Notes under the pieces: generated by a model | Told to the model about the DNA's origin: nothing | What the model saw: the letters and a program-made list of their open reading frames with translations, nothing else | Databases searched by the model: none | Translations under genes and position numbers: made by a program | Assembly (NCBI GenBank): GCA_964579295.1 | Contig: CAZOGK010000003.1 | Coordinates: 62,001-126,000, forward strand | DNA: 64,000 nt | DNA from: JAAYYY01 sp964579295 | GTDB taxonomy: Bacteria > Chloroflexota > Anaerolineae > Promineifilales > Promineifilaceae | Reading direction: 5' to 3' | Part shown: positions 47,657 through 55,642 of the stretch, piece after piece | Numbering within the stretch: position 1 is the stretch's first letter | How the letters are laid out: every line of letters begins with the position of its first letter

Positions 47657-50119
47657 ATGTCCCTCGCCAGACGATATGATCCCAACGACCGCGAGCCGCG
47701 CCTGGAGGCCCGGTGGCAGGAAGAGGGCGTCTATGCTTTCGATTCCGCCAACCCTGCCCCGCTCTATAGCATCGACACGCCGCCGCCCACGGTATCCGGT
47801 CAGCTGCACCTGGGCCACGTCTACTCCTACAGCCACACCGACTTCCTGGCCCGCTTCTGGCGCATGAACGGCCGTAGCGTCTTCTACCCGATGGGCTTTG
47901 ACGACAACGGCCTGCCAACCGAACGCCTCGTGGAGCGGCTGGACGGCGTGACGGCGCGCGACATCGGGCGGCAGGCATTCGTCGAGCGCTGTATGGCGGC
48001 TGGCGCCGAGGCGCAGGCCGCCTACCGCTCGCTCTGGCAGCGGCTGGGTCTCTCGGTCGATTGGCGCTACACCTACCGGACCATTGGCCCGGCGGCGCAG
48101 CGGCTGAGTCAGTGGTCGTTCATCGACCTCTACCGGCGTGGGCTGGCCTACCGGCAACAGGCGCCGGCCATCTGGTGCCCCACCTGCGGTACGGCCATTG
48201 CGCAGGCCGACGTGGACGACCTGGAACGGGAAAGCCGCTTCTACACACTTGCTTTCACGCTTGACGACGGCTCGACTCTGCCCATCGCCACCACGCGCCC
48301 CGAGCTCCTGCCGGCCTGCGTCGCGATCTTCGTCAATCCGCACGACGCGCGCCACGCTCACCTCGCCGGCCGCCGCGCCACGGTGCCACTCTTCGGGCAG
48401 GGGGTACGCATCCTGGCCGATGGGGGCGCCGACCCGCAGAAGGGAACGGGCGTCGTCATGTGCTGCACCTTCGGCGATAGCGCCGACGTGGCCTGGTGGC
48501 GCAGCCACAATCTGCCGCTTGTGGCGGCGATAGACCCAGAGGGGCGGATGGCCGCCCCTGCCGGTCCCTTTGCCGGCCTGCCCGTGGCCGCCGCGCGCGA
48601 GCAGATTGTGGCGGAGCTTGCCGCGCGCGGCGCAATGCTGCAGCAAAGCAGAACGGCGCAGACGGTGCGCGTTCACGAGCGCTGCGACACGCCGGTCGAA
48701 TTTATCATGAGCCTGCAATGGTTCATCCGCGTGCTGGATCACAAGGACGATTTTCTGGAGGCCGGCGAGCAGATTAACTGGCATCCGGCGCACATGAAGC
48801 ATCGCTACCGGCAATGGGTGGAAAATCTGGCCTGGGACTGGTGTATCTCGCGCCAGCGGGTTTTCGGCGTGCCCTTTCCGCTCTGGTATTGCCGCGGCTG
48901 CGGCGAGCCGATGCTGGCAGATGAGGCGCAGCTCCCGGTAGACCCGCACGCCGACGAGCCGCCCGGGCCCTGCCCCCATTGCGGCGGCGAGCAGTTCACG
49001 CCGGAAGACGATGTGATGGACACCTGGGCCACCAGCAGCCTGTCGCCGCAGCTGGTCGGACAGCTCTTTGAGCAGCCGGAGCTCTTCCGCATGGTCTTCC
49101 CTTTCACGCTCCGCCCCCAGGCCCACGAGATTATCCGCACCTGGGCCTTTTACACGATAGTCAAGTCGCACTACCAGTTCGGCGCGATACCCTGGCAGGA
49201 CGTGGCTATCAGCGGCTGGGGCATTGCCGGGGCAGGCACGGGCAAGATCAGTAAGAGCCGCGGCGGCGGCCCCAGGACGCCCCAGGAGATGATCGAGGCA
49301 TACTCGGCCGACGCCGTACGCTATTGGGCAGCCAGCACGGCCCTGGGCAAGGATAGCATCATCGACGAGCAAAAGATCGAGGCAGGCCGCCGGCTGATCA
49401 CCAAGCTGTGGAACGTGGCGCGCTTTGGCGAGCGCTTCCTGGAAGGCTATCCGCCGCCCGCGCTGCAACCGGAAAGCCTGACGCTGGCCGATCGCTGGCT
49501 CCTCTCGCGTCTGCAGCGGCTCGTCAAGCGCACAAGCGAGCGCTTTACAGCCTATGACTATGCAACCGCGAAGAGCGAGACCGAGCAGTTCTTCTGGCAG
49601 ATGGCCGACAACTACCTGGAGATGGCCAAGCAACGGCTCTATGAAGGCGGCCCGGCTGGCGCCGGGGCGCGCTACACCGTGGCGCGCGCGCTCGATACGC
49701 TGCTCCACCTTTTTGCGCCCATCATGCCCTTTGTGACCGAGGCTATTTACCAGGATCTGTGGCAACCGGCCTACTCCCTGCACCGCAGCGCCTGGCCCAC
49801 TGCGGACGAGGCGCTCATCGACGAGCAGGCGGAGCAAGCCGGCGAGCTGTTGCTGGCGGTGGCCGTGGCGGTACGGCGCTACAAGAGCGAGGCTGGCCTG
49901 GCCTTAGGCAGCGAGCTGCCCGGCCTGATGTTGGCAAGCAATGAGTCAGCGCTGCTCAGTGCGCTGCGCGCAGGGGAGGCCGACCTGGCCAGCGTGACGC
50001 GGGCCAGAAGCATTTCCTTTGCCGCCGCGCCCGCTGCCGGCCTGACGCCGCTGCTCAGCTCTGGCTCTCTCGTCGTGGCCCTGCTACCGGCAGAGGACGC
50101 GTCGCGACCGGCGGGCTAG
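47657..50119 (+). CDS. valS: Valine-tRNA ligase (short, archaeal-like form)
   Basis: 820 residues, start with AGGAGG eight bases upstream. Class I signatures: PPPTVSGQLHLGH (HIGH box) and KISKSRGG (KMSKS box). Other features are the GFDDNGLPTERL connective region, paired CPTC and CRGC...CPHC zinc-type knuckles and a CP1 editing domain with IATTRPELLPACVAIFV. It is shorter than the ~950-residue bacterial enzyme and seems to lack the C-terminal coiled-coil arm, fitting the archaeal-like ValRS lineage. Expression is controlled by the T-box leader upstream. The long open frame on the opposite strand (47480-49837) is a shadow. Confidence 0.95.
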   Translation: MSLARRYDPNDREPRLEARWQEEGVYAFDSANPAPLYSIDTPPPTVSGQLHLGHVYSYSHTDFLARFWRMNGRSVFYPMGFDDNGLPTERLVERLDGVTARDIGRQAFVERCMAAGAEAQAAYRSLWQRLGLSVDWRYTYRTIGPAAQRLSQWSFIDLYRRGLAYRQQAPAIWCPTCGTAIAQADVDDLERESRFYTLAFTLDDGSTLPIATTRPELLPACVAIFVNPHDARHAHLAGRRATVPLFGQGVRILADGGADPQKGTGVVMCCTFGDSADVAWWRSHNLPLVAAIDPEGRMAAPAGPFAGLPVAAAREQIVAELAARGAMLQQSRTAQTVRVHERCDTPVEFIMSLQWFIRVLDHKDDFLEAGEQINWHPAHMKHRYRQWVENLAWDWCISRQRVFGVPFPLWYCRGCGEPMLADEAQLPVDPHADEPPGPCPHCGGEQFTPEDDVMDTWATSSLSPQLVGQLFEQPELFRMVFPFTLRPQAHEIIRTWAFYTIVKSHYQFGAIPWQDVAISGWGIAGAGTGKISKSRGGGPRTPQEMIEAYSADAVRYWAASTALGKDSIIDEQKIEAGRRLITKLWNVARFGERFLEGYPPPALQPESLTLADRWLLSRLQRLVKRTSERFTAYDYATAKSETEQFFWQMADNYLEMAKQRLYEGGPAGAGARYTVARALDTLLHLFAPIMPFVTEAIYQDLWQPAYSLHRSAWPTADEALIDEQAEQAGELLLAVAVAVRRYKSEAGLALGSELPGLMLASNESALLSALRAGEADLASVTRARSISFAAAPAAGLTPLLSSGSLVVALLPAEDASRPAG

Positions 50120-50135
50120 TGACCGGCCGGCGCGC

Positions 50136-50165
50136 TTGTTGCCAGCGCGGCCCGCCTGCTACAAT
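50136..50165 (+). promoter_or_regulatory. Promoter of the second YbaK-like gene
   Basis: TTGTTG (50136-50141), 18-bp spacer, TACAAT (50160-50165), 32 bases before the ATG. Confidence 0.5.
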
Positions 50166-50197
50166 CGGACCGATAGCCATTGTGTGGAGGTATTGTC

Positions 50198-50680
50198 ATG
50201 CGAGATGAGCTGCGCAGTAGTGCGCGCCGGGTGCAGGCGGCGCTGGACGCCCTCGGTTTCACCTTTCAGGTAGTCGAGCTGCCGGATTCGACGCGCACCG
50301 CGCGCGAAGCCGCCGCGGCCGTCGGCTGCACCGTAGGCCAGATTGCCAAGTCGCTCGTCTTCCAGGGCAAGGAGAGCGGGCAGCCCCTCCTGGTCATTGC
50401 CAGCGGCAGCAACCGGGTTAACGAAGAGCGGCTGGCCGCGCTGGCCGGCGAGGCGGTTGTTTTTGCCGACGCCGATACGGTGCGCGCCGCCACGGGCTAC
50501 GTCATCGGCGGCGTGCCGCCGGCCGGGCATAGCCAGCCGCTGCCAACGTTCATCGACGAAGATTTGCTTGATTTTACCGAGATATGGGCTGCCGCCGGCA
50601 CGCCGTTTGCTGTCTTTCGGCTGCACCCGGCCGATCTGCCGCGTATGACCGGCGGGCAGGTGGTGCGGATTCGCGCCTGA
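50198..50680 (+). CDS. YbaK/aminoacyl-tRNA deacylase-family protein
   Basis: 160 residues from the ATG at 50198 (TGGAGGT upstream). YbaK/ProRS-editing fold: AAAAVGCTVGQIAKSLVFQG with the conserved Lys, VIASGSNRVNEERLA and VIGGVPPAGH, the Gly-rich loop of the family. It is a different subgroup from the protein at 40762. It probably clears a mischarged tRNA, and the cognate tRNA is not predictable. It lies just downstream of valS but has its own promoter. Confidence 0.88.
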   Translation: MRDELRSSARRVQAALDALGFTFQVVELPDSTRTAREAAAAVGCTVGQIAKSLVFQGKESGQPLLVIASGSNRVNEERLAALAGEAVVFADADTVRAATGYVIGGVPPAGHSQPLPTFIDEDLLDFTEIWAAAGTPFAVFRLHPADLPRMTGGQVVRIRA

Positions 50681-50714
50681 CTTCGCCATCAACCGGCGTC
50701 TGTGGCAGTCAGCT

Positions 50715-50744
50715 TTGTCACTTTTCAGGCCATTCTGCTATACT
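50715..50744 (+). promoter_or_regulatory. Promoter of the ATP-grasp ligase gene
   Basis: TTGTCA (50715-50720), 18-bp spacer, TATACT (50739-50744). The predicted transcript start falls at about 50751, where a hairpin begins. Confidence 0.7.
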
Positions 50745-50750
50745 GTCGCG

Positions 50751-50777
50751 ACCCATCGCCCGTTAGCAGCGATGGGT
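50751..50777 (+). terminator. Terminator-like hairpin at the start of the ATP-grasp transcript
   Basis: ACCCATCGC (50751-50759) and GCGATGGGT (50769-50777) form a perfect 9-bp stem with a 9-nt loop, followed by TTCTTATTG. It may terminate the upstream deacylase gene (stop at 50680), or act as a 5' hairpin or attenuator of the next gene, because a promoter lies between that stop and the hairpin. Confidence 0.75.
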
Positions 50778-50819
50778 TTCTTATTGAGAGCGGGCCGGCA
50801 GGGGTGAAAGGAAAAGACG

Positions 50820-51875
50820 ATGCACGTTGCGTTACTGGCTAACCTAAAGAAGAACGCGCCCACCTGGGAAGGCATGTCGGCTGACCGCTGGGACGATCTA
50901 GACTCCGAAGAGACGATTGCCGACATCAGCCGCGCCCTGGAGAGTGGCGGTCATAGAGTCACCTTCCTGGAAGGCAACATCGGGCTAGCGGAGACGCTGC
51001 CAAAGGTCAGGCCAGATATCTGCTTTAATATCAGCGAAGGCCACTTCGGCGACGCACGCGAGTCACACGTGCCGGCCATCCTGGAGATGCTGCGTATTCC
51101 CTACACTGGCTCGCGCGTGCTAACCTTGGCGCTGACCCTGGACAAGCCGATGACCAAGCGCGTGCTGGCTTACCACGGGCTGCCGACACCCGCTTTTCAA
51201 ACTTTTGAGCGCCTCGACGAGCCGCTCGACCCGGACATGCGCTTTCCCCTCTTCGTCAAGCCGAGCCGGGAAGGAACCGGCATGGGCATCACGCCGGATT
51301 CTATTGTCTACGATGAGCAACAGTTACGCGCCCAGCTGCGGGCGCAGTTCGAGCGCTACGACCAGCCGATTCTGGTGGAGCATTACATCAAAGGGCGGGA
51401 GCTGACCGTGGGCGTGGTCGGCAACCTGGTAACGCCTGTCGCCCGGCGAATTCCTGAAGAGGAAGAGGCGCCCCGCATCCAGCGCGGCCTGACCTTCTTC
51501 CCGCCGCTGGAAGTGGACGTAGACCGCTATGAGAGCGAGGCAGGCATCTACACCAGCCGTATCAAGACGGAACTGGTGCACCAGTTCTACTGGACCTGCC
51601 CGGCCGAGCTTAACCAGGAGATGGTTGACGAGCTGAACTGGCTCACGGCCGCCACATTTCGCGTGACCGGCTGCCAGGACGTAGCTCGCGTTGACTTCCG
51701 GCTTAACGAAAAAGAGGACAATAAACCATACATCCTGGAGATTAATCCCCTGCCCGGCCTCAACCAGGAATATTCCGACCTGTGCATTGAAGCGCGCGCC
51801 GCCGGCTGGAGCTACGAGCAGCTGGTCAATCGCATCCTCGACGAAGCCATCGAGCGCGAAGGTCTAGACCAGTAA
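50820..51875 (+). CDS. D-alanine-D-alanine ligase-like ATP-grasp protein
   Basis: 351 residues. The N-terminal domain (VRPDICFNISEGHFGDARESHVPAILEMLRIPYTGS) matches the Ddl family, where the Glu and the YTGS segment contact substrate. The ATP-grasp region follows: LFVKPSREGTGMGI, ILVEHYIKGRELTVGVVG and the Mg-binding YILEINPLPGLNQEYSD. The family also includes non-Ddl peptide or amino-acid ligases, and the insert around residues 205-260 differs from typical Ddl, so the substrate is open. No peptidoglycan genes adjoin. AGGGGTGAAAGG lies upstream of the ATG. Confidence 0.85.
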   Translation: MHVALLANLKKNAPTWEGMSADRWDDLDSEETIADISRALESGGHRVTFLEGNIGLAETLPKVRPDICFNISEGHFGDARESHVPAILEMLRIPYTGSRVLTLALTLDKPMTKRVLAYHGLPTPAFQTFERLDEPLDPDMRFPLFVKPSREGTGMGITPDSIVYDEQQLRAQLRAQFERYDQPILVEHYIKGRELTVGVVGNLVTPVARRIPEEEEAPRIQRGLTFFPPLEVDVDRYESEAGIYTSRIKTELVHQFYWTCPAELNQEMVDELNWLTAATFRVTGCQDVARVDFRLNEKEDNKPYILEINPLPGLNQEYSDLCIEARAAGWSYEQLVNRILDEAIEREGLDQ

Positions 51876-51928
51876 GAGACGCGCGCTCGGAATCCGCGCG
51901 CTTGCCGGCCGCTGCAGCCCAGGCGGCC

Positions 51929-52165
51929 CTACTTGCCGCTGCCCCAGGGCAGCTTTAAGCCGGAACCACGCAGCCGCTCGCGCTCCAGCTCGCGTTCGAG
52001 CCTGGCGCGGCGACCGCCGATGCGGCTCCGCTCCCACAGCACATAGGCCATTCCGCCGGCGGCCGCCAGGCAGTACAGCGGCAGGAGCAGCCCCTCCGGT
52101 GTGGCCCGGCCCACCAGGAAGAAGGTCAGGATCAGAGCGGCAAGCACGACAAGCATACGAGTCAT
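51929..52165 (-). CDS. Small two-TM membrane protein
   Basis: 78 residues from the ATG at 52165, preceded by GGAG six bases away; an in-frame ATG at 52180 has no room for a binding site. Two hydrophobic segments (about 3-20 and 25-42) are followed by a basic, helical tail (ERSRIGGRRARLERELERERLRG). No family recognised. It follows the 614-residue protein on the same strand by 46 bp and may belong to the same transcript. Confidence 0.65.
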   Translation of the reverse strand: MTRMLVVLAALILTFFLVGRATPEGLLLPLYCLAAAGGMAYVLWERSRIGGRRARLERELERERLRGSGLKLPWGSGK

Positions 52166-52211
52166 CGTTTGCACTCCCATTCCTCAGCAGCCGGCTCGCG
52201 TTCATGCACGA

Positions 52212-54056
52212 TCATGCCCATAGCTCGCGCAGGTTTTCCCACATGACGTACGCGCCGGCCAGCAGCACGAGGATGACCACGGCCGTCCAGAAGAACTCGT
52301 AGAGTAGGACGATTGCGGCGACAAAGGCCAGGATAATCGTAGCCGTGCTCACCAGCCGCGGCAGTTGGCGGCGGAAGCCGGCTTCGACAAAGATAAAGAG
52401 GGTGAGCAGCAGCGTCAGGCCGTGCCAGCGAAATTGGGGAGCAAAGAGAAAGAGCAGCACGAAAGCAATGAGCATCAGGCCAATGCTGGCGGCGGCCCAG
52501 ATCTCGGCAAAGAGGCCAAAGCGCAGGCTCAGCTCGCTCACCGGTTCGTAGCTGCGACGGATGTGGGCGCGCAGCGGCCCGCGCAGACCGGCGTTGAGCC
52601 GTTCGGCATAAAGGTCGAGCGCCTGCATCAGGCTCTCCTCTTCGGAATAGGCGGCGCGCTTGGCGGCGATTTCGGCCGCGAGCACGGCGCCCGCGGCATC
52701 ATGGGCCACGTATAATGTCTCCAGGTGGGGCCGCTCCTGCATGGCGCGCAGCCTGACGCCCAGCCGCATCAGATCCTCGCTCTGGCTGGCTATTTCCTGC
52801 GCGAGCTGCTGGCGGCGGGCTTCTACCGCTTCGCGCTCGGCCAGCACGTACGCCAGCGCCTCGTCCGGCGGCGCCACTTTATCCAGGCCGGCCCAGCCCA
52901 CCGGGTCGTACCAGGCCCGCCGTACCGTACCGTCGCGGTTGTAGATAGGGCCGGCCGGCGCGTCCTCGCCAGAGAAGGGATCGTGGGCGTACAGTCCCCA
53001 CAGACCGCGGTAGTCACTTGCCCAGGAGGGCGCCGGGTTGAGCAGGTGAAGCTCGTCCCAGCTTTCGGCCTGGCCCGGCCCGATAGCGAGCCCATCGCCG
53101 CGCGCATAATCGACAAAGGGGACCCGAAAGATGTTGAACGACTCGCCATTCAGATCATAGCCGTCGTCCTCAATGTAGCGGCGCAACGTGCGGCGCCAGA
53201 AGCGCTCCTGTTGTTCGGTAAAGCGCACCAGCGGCACGAGAAACGGCAGCTCTAGCTCGGCCAGATATTCGCCCGCCTGAAAATAGCCAGCATGGCTGCC
53301 GGCGCCACAATAGACAATGGGATGCTCGCCCACTTTTTCCACCTCGGGATCGTCCCAGCGGCGGCGTAGGTCATCGCCCGCATAGTCGTGGACCGCATAC
53401 GCGACCCACTCCGGCCGCACACTGCCGTCGTCCTCCCGCTCCGACAGGTAGATGCAGACCATTTCCCAGTCGGCCTCATGGTCGTTGGCCCCAAAGAAGC
53501 CGGAGCGCCAGTTATTGAACGGGTAAAAATACCAGTATTGCAGGACGAGCCAGCCGTTCTGCCGCACGACGCGCCCATAGTAGGCATAGTGCGGGTCTTC
53601 GGCCATGATCGTGTTATAGGCCAGCGCCGCGGCTGCCGCTGTATCGCCCGGCACGCGGCCGCGTGCCAGCAGCGAAAGCTGAAAGAGGGCATCGACGAAG
53701 CGGCTGGCATAACCCACGCGCGCCAGACGGCCGCTGCCCGCGCGGAAACGGTCTTCCTTGCGCCGCTGCAGCCCCTGCTGCAGCCGGTAGGAGGCCAGCT
53801 CGGTCAGGTTGAGCGGCGTAATGAACTGCAGGTAGTAGATAGCGTCAAACTCGCCGTAGCGTGGCTGCGCCAGGTCGGGCGGCGCCAGCTCGCCCTGGGG
53901 CACGATCAGCTCAGCTTCACGTTTGGGCCGGACGCACCAGAGGCTGCTCCGCTCCAGGTAGGGCTCAACGCGCATCGGAAAAAAGCGCTCGCCCTGTGTA
54001 TAGCGGAGCACGGGCTCGAAGCGGCGCAGCAGCGCGCGTTCGGCGGACTCAGCCAT
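52212..54056 (-). CDS. Membrane-anchored protein with Vps62-like domain
   Basis: 614 residues. Residues ~60-400 contain the pattern LQYWYFYPFNNW...NDHEADWEMVCIYLS, then GAGSHAGYF and LWGLYAHDPFSGEDAPAGP. These Tyr/Trp-rich and His-Glu-x-Asp-Trp-Glu elements recall Vps62/NPP-type proteins, a family with few tested functions. A coiled-coil stretch (about 405-510) precedes four hydrophobic segments at the C-terminus (530-600). The bulk of the protein is therefore probably cytoplasmic or membrane-proximal. The start overlaps the stop of the upstream membrane protein by eight bases. I treat the family match as moderate. Confidence 0.75.
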   Translation of the reverse strand: MAESAERALLRRFEPVLRYTQGERFFPMRVEPYLERSSLWCVRPKREAELIVPQGELAPPDLAQPRYGEFDAIYYLQFITPLNLTELASYRLQQGLQRRKEDRFRAGSGRLARVGYASRFVDALFQLSLLARGRVPGDTAAAAALAYNTIMAEDPHYAYYGRVVRQNGWLVLQYWYFYPFNNWRSGFFGANDHEADWEMVCIYLSEREDDGSVRPEWVAYAVHDYAGDDLRRRWDDPEVEKVGEHPIVYCGAGSHAGYFQAGEYLAELELPFLVPLVRFTEQQERFWRRTLRRYIEDDGYDLNGESFNIFRVPFVDYARGDGLAIGPGQAESWDELHLLNPAPSWASDYRGLWGLYAHDPFSGEDAPAGPIYNRDGTVRRAWYDPVGWAGLDKVAPPDEALAYVLAEREAVEARRQQLAQEIASQSEDLMRLGVRLRAMQERPHLETLYVAHDAAGAVLAAEIAAKRAAYSEEESLMQALDLYAERLNAGLRGPLRAHIRRSYEPVSELSLRFGLFAEIWAAASIGLMLIAFVLLFLFAPQFRWHGLTLLLTLFIFVEAGFRRQLPRLVSTATIILAFVAAIVLLYEFFWTAVVILVLLAGAYVMWENLRELWA

Positions 54057-54507
54057 CCTGTTCCACGTCGTCAGGATAGGCGCGGAAAATGGCCGGGACT
54101 TCCGCGTAGTTCAGATAGATGACCATGACGACGGCATAGAGCATCATCACGAACAGGTAATATTGCTCCTGCCCATAGAGGAAATAAAAGAAAAGGGCCA
54201 CTATCAGGTGCAGTCCCTGGACCAACATGGCGACGACCCAGGAGCCCGGCCGCAGCCAGAGGAAGCCGAGCGTGGCCGCCAGCCCCAGCAGCGCAAGGAC
54301 CGGGAGCGGCAAGAAGAAAGCCGTCTCCGGCTCCGCCACCAGCTCCTGAAAAGAGCTCCATGGGTAAAGCCGCAGCAAGGCAAAGGCCATCACCGTGACC
54401 GTCTGCAGACCGAGGAGGACCGTCAGCGCCCGCACCGGCCACGGCCGCGGCTCGCGCCAGACCCGTGCCTTCTCATTGCTTAGTTCGCGCCGTTTACTGC
54501 CTGCCAG
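54049..54507 (-). CDS. Four-TM membrane protein, start uncertain
   Basis: About 128-152 residues, with four hydrophobic helices (LTVLLGLQTVTVMAFALL, FFLPLPVLALLGLAATLGF, VVAMLVQGLHLIVALFFYFL, YYLFVMMLYAVVMVIYL). The minus-strand promoter at 54547-54575 places the transcript start near 54540. Downstream of it the only in-frame starts are a CTG at 54507 with AGGAAGG six bases before it and a GTG at 54435 with no binding site. The well-formed N-terminal sequence EKARVWREPRPWP favours the CTG. It overlaps the Vps62-like gene by eight bases and so forms an operon. No family recognised. Confidence 0.65.
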   Translation of the reverse strand: MAGSKRRELSNEKARVWREPRPWPVRALTVLLGLQTVTVMAFALLRLYPWSSFQELVAEPETAFFLPLPVLALLGLAATLGFLWLRPGSWVVAMLVQGLHLIVALFFYFLYGQEQYYLFVMMLYAVVMVIYLNYAEVPAIFRAYPDDVEQDG

Positions 54508-54546
54508 CGTCGCCCTTCCTACTCTGCGTGCCCCTCGATAACGGCG

Positions 54547-54575
54547 ATGATACTGCCGGTGCTGGGACTTGACAA
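54547..54575 (-). promoter_or_regulatory. Leftward promoter of the membrane-protein / Vps62-like operon
   Basis: Minus strand TTGTCA (54575-54570), 17-bp spacer, TATCAT (54552-54547). Its -35 hexamer shares five base pairs with the rightward promoter's -35. Confidence 0.65.
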
Positions 54576-54597
54576 CCATCGCCCGGCTGCCCATAAT
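54569..54597 (+). promoter_or_regulatory. Rightward promoter of the 3-hydroxyisobutyrate dehydrogenase-like gene
   Basis: Perfect TTGACA (54569-54574), 17-bp spacer, CATAAT (54592-54597), 68 bases before the ATG at 54665. Confidence 0.78.
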
Positions 54598-54664
54598 GCG
54601 CCGCACGACGCGAGACGACCGCCAGCCGCTGCTGCACAGCGCCGACGGCGAGAGGTGGGAAATC

Positions 54665-55570
54665 ATGGACGAATGCATTGGCTTCATTGGGCTGGGAATC
54701 ATGGGACAGGGGATGGCCCGCAATCTGCTCCGCGCCGGTTTTGACCTGACGGTGTGGAACCGCACCGCCGCTAGGATGGAGCCGCTGTTGGCGGCCGGGG
54801 CCCGCGCCGCGGCCAGCCCGGCCGAGCTGGCCGGCCGCTGTAGCGTGGTCATTACCTGCGTCAGCGATACGCCAGACGTGGAAGACGTGGTGCTTGGCGA
54901 GCAGGGCGCGATTCACGGCCTGCAGGCAGGTAGCCTGCTTATCGACATGAGCACGATCAGCCCGCAGGCCACGCAGACGATGAGCCGGCGTTTGGCGGAA
55001 AACGGCGTCCACATGCTGGACGCGCCGGTGAGCGGGGGCAGCGAAGGAGCCGCCAGGGGCACGCTAAGCATCATGGTCGGCGGCGAGGAAGAGCAGGTAG
55101 CCCGCGCCACGCCGCTCTTGCAGGCAATGGGCCAGAGCATCACCCACGTCGGCGGTCAGGGGGCCGGGCAGATGGTCAAGCTCGTTAACCAGATCCTGGT
55201 GGTGGTCACGATGCTGGGCGTGGGCGAAGCGCTGCTCTTCGCTCAGGCCGGCAACCTAGACCTGCAGAAAACGCTCGATGCCGTCTCCCAGGGCGCGGCA
55301 GGTAGCTGGATGCTCAGCAACCGCGGGCCGCAGGTCATCGCCCGCGATTGGCGGCCTGGCTTCATGGTCGATTTGCAGCAGAAAGACCTGCGCCTGGTCC
55401 TGGAAGCCGGGGACGCGTTGGGCGTACCGCTGTTGGGCACCTCGCTCGTCTTCCAGCTATACCGGACGCTGCAGCAGGCCGGCCTCGGCGGCGAGGGCAA
55501 CCACGCCCTCGTCAAAGCGCTGGAGCAGCTGGCCGGCGTCACCATCGCCGGCGAGCCAGGGCAGGTTTGA
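54665..55570 (+). CDS. 3-hydroxyisobutyrate dehydrogenase-family oxidoreductase
   Basis: 301 residues from the ATG at 54665 (GAGGTGGG five bases upstream). The NAD(P)-binding Rossmann fold opens FIGLGIMGQGMARNLLRAGF. The substrate motif DAPVSGGSEGAARGTLSIMVGG and the catalytic Lys in GAGQMVKLVNQIL are intact. The family covers 3-hydroxyisobutyrate dehydrogenase, tartronate-semialdehyde reductase and glyoxylate/succinic-semialdehyde reductases; the WNRTA start after the second strand suggests NADP. Substrate not resolved. A 72-bp gap separates it from the citrate synthase gene. Confidence 0.92.
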   Translation: MDECIGFIGLGIMGQGMARNLLRAGFDLTVWNRTAARMEPLLAAGARAAASPAELAGRCSVVITCVSDTPDVEDVVLGEQGAIHGLQAGSLLIDMSTISPQATQTMSRRLAENGVHMLDAPVSGGSEGAARGTLSIMVGGEEEQVARATPLLQAMGQSITHVGGQGAGQMVKLVNQILVVVTMLGVGEALLFAQAGNLDLQKTLDAVSQGAAGSWMLSNRGPQVIARDWRPGFMVDLQQKDLRLVLEAGDALGVPLLGTSLVFQLYRTLQQAGLGGEGNHALVKALEQLAGVTIAGEPGQV

Positions 55571-55642
55571 CAGCATATCGGCGGCGACATACGATCCTGG
55601 CGCTATCTATCTACCGCCCAACCACGGAGGTTCGCCAACCCT

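Noticed and set aside
47480..49837. 785-codon open frame on the minus strand opposite valS
   Set aside because: It is the antisense of the valS T-box and coding region; its translation has no domain pattern and is rich in Arg/Pro/Gly/His, typical of shadows in high-GC DNA.
51884..51902. GC-rich hairpin GCGCGC...GCGCGC between convergent genes
   Set aside because: Short, no T-rich tail on either strand; may be chance in high-GC sequence.
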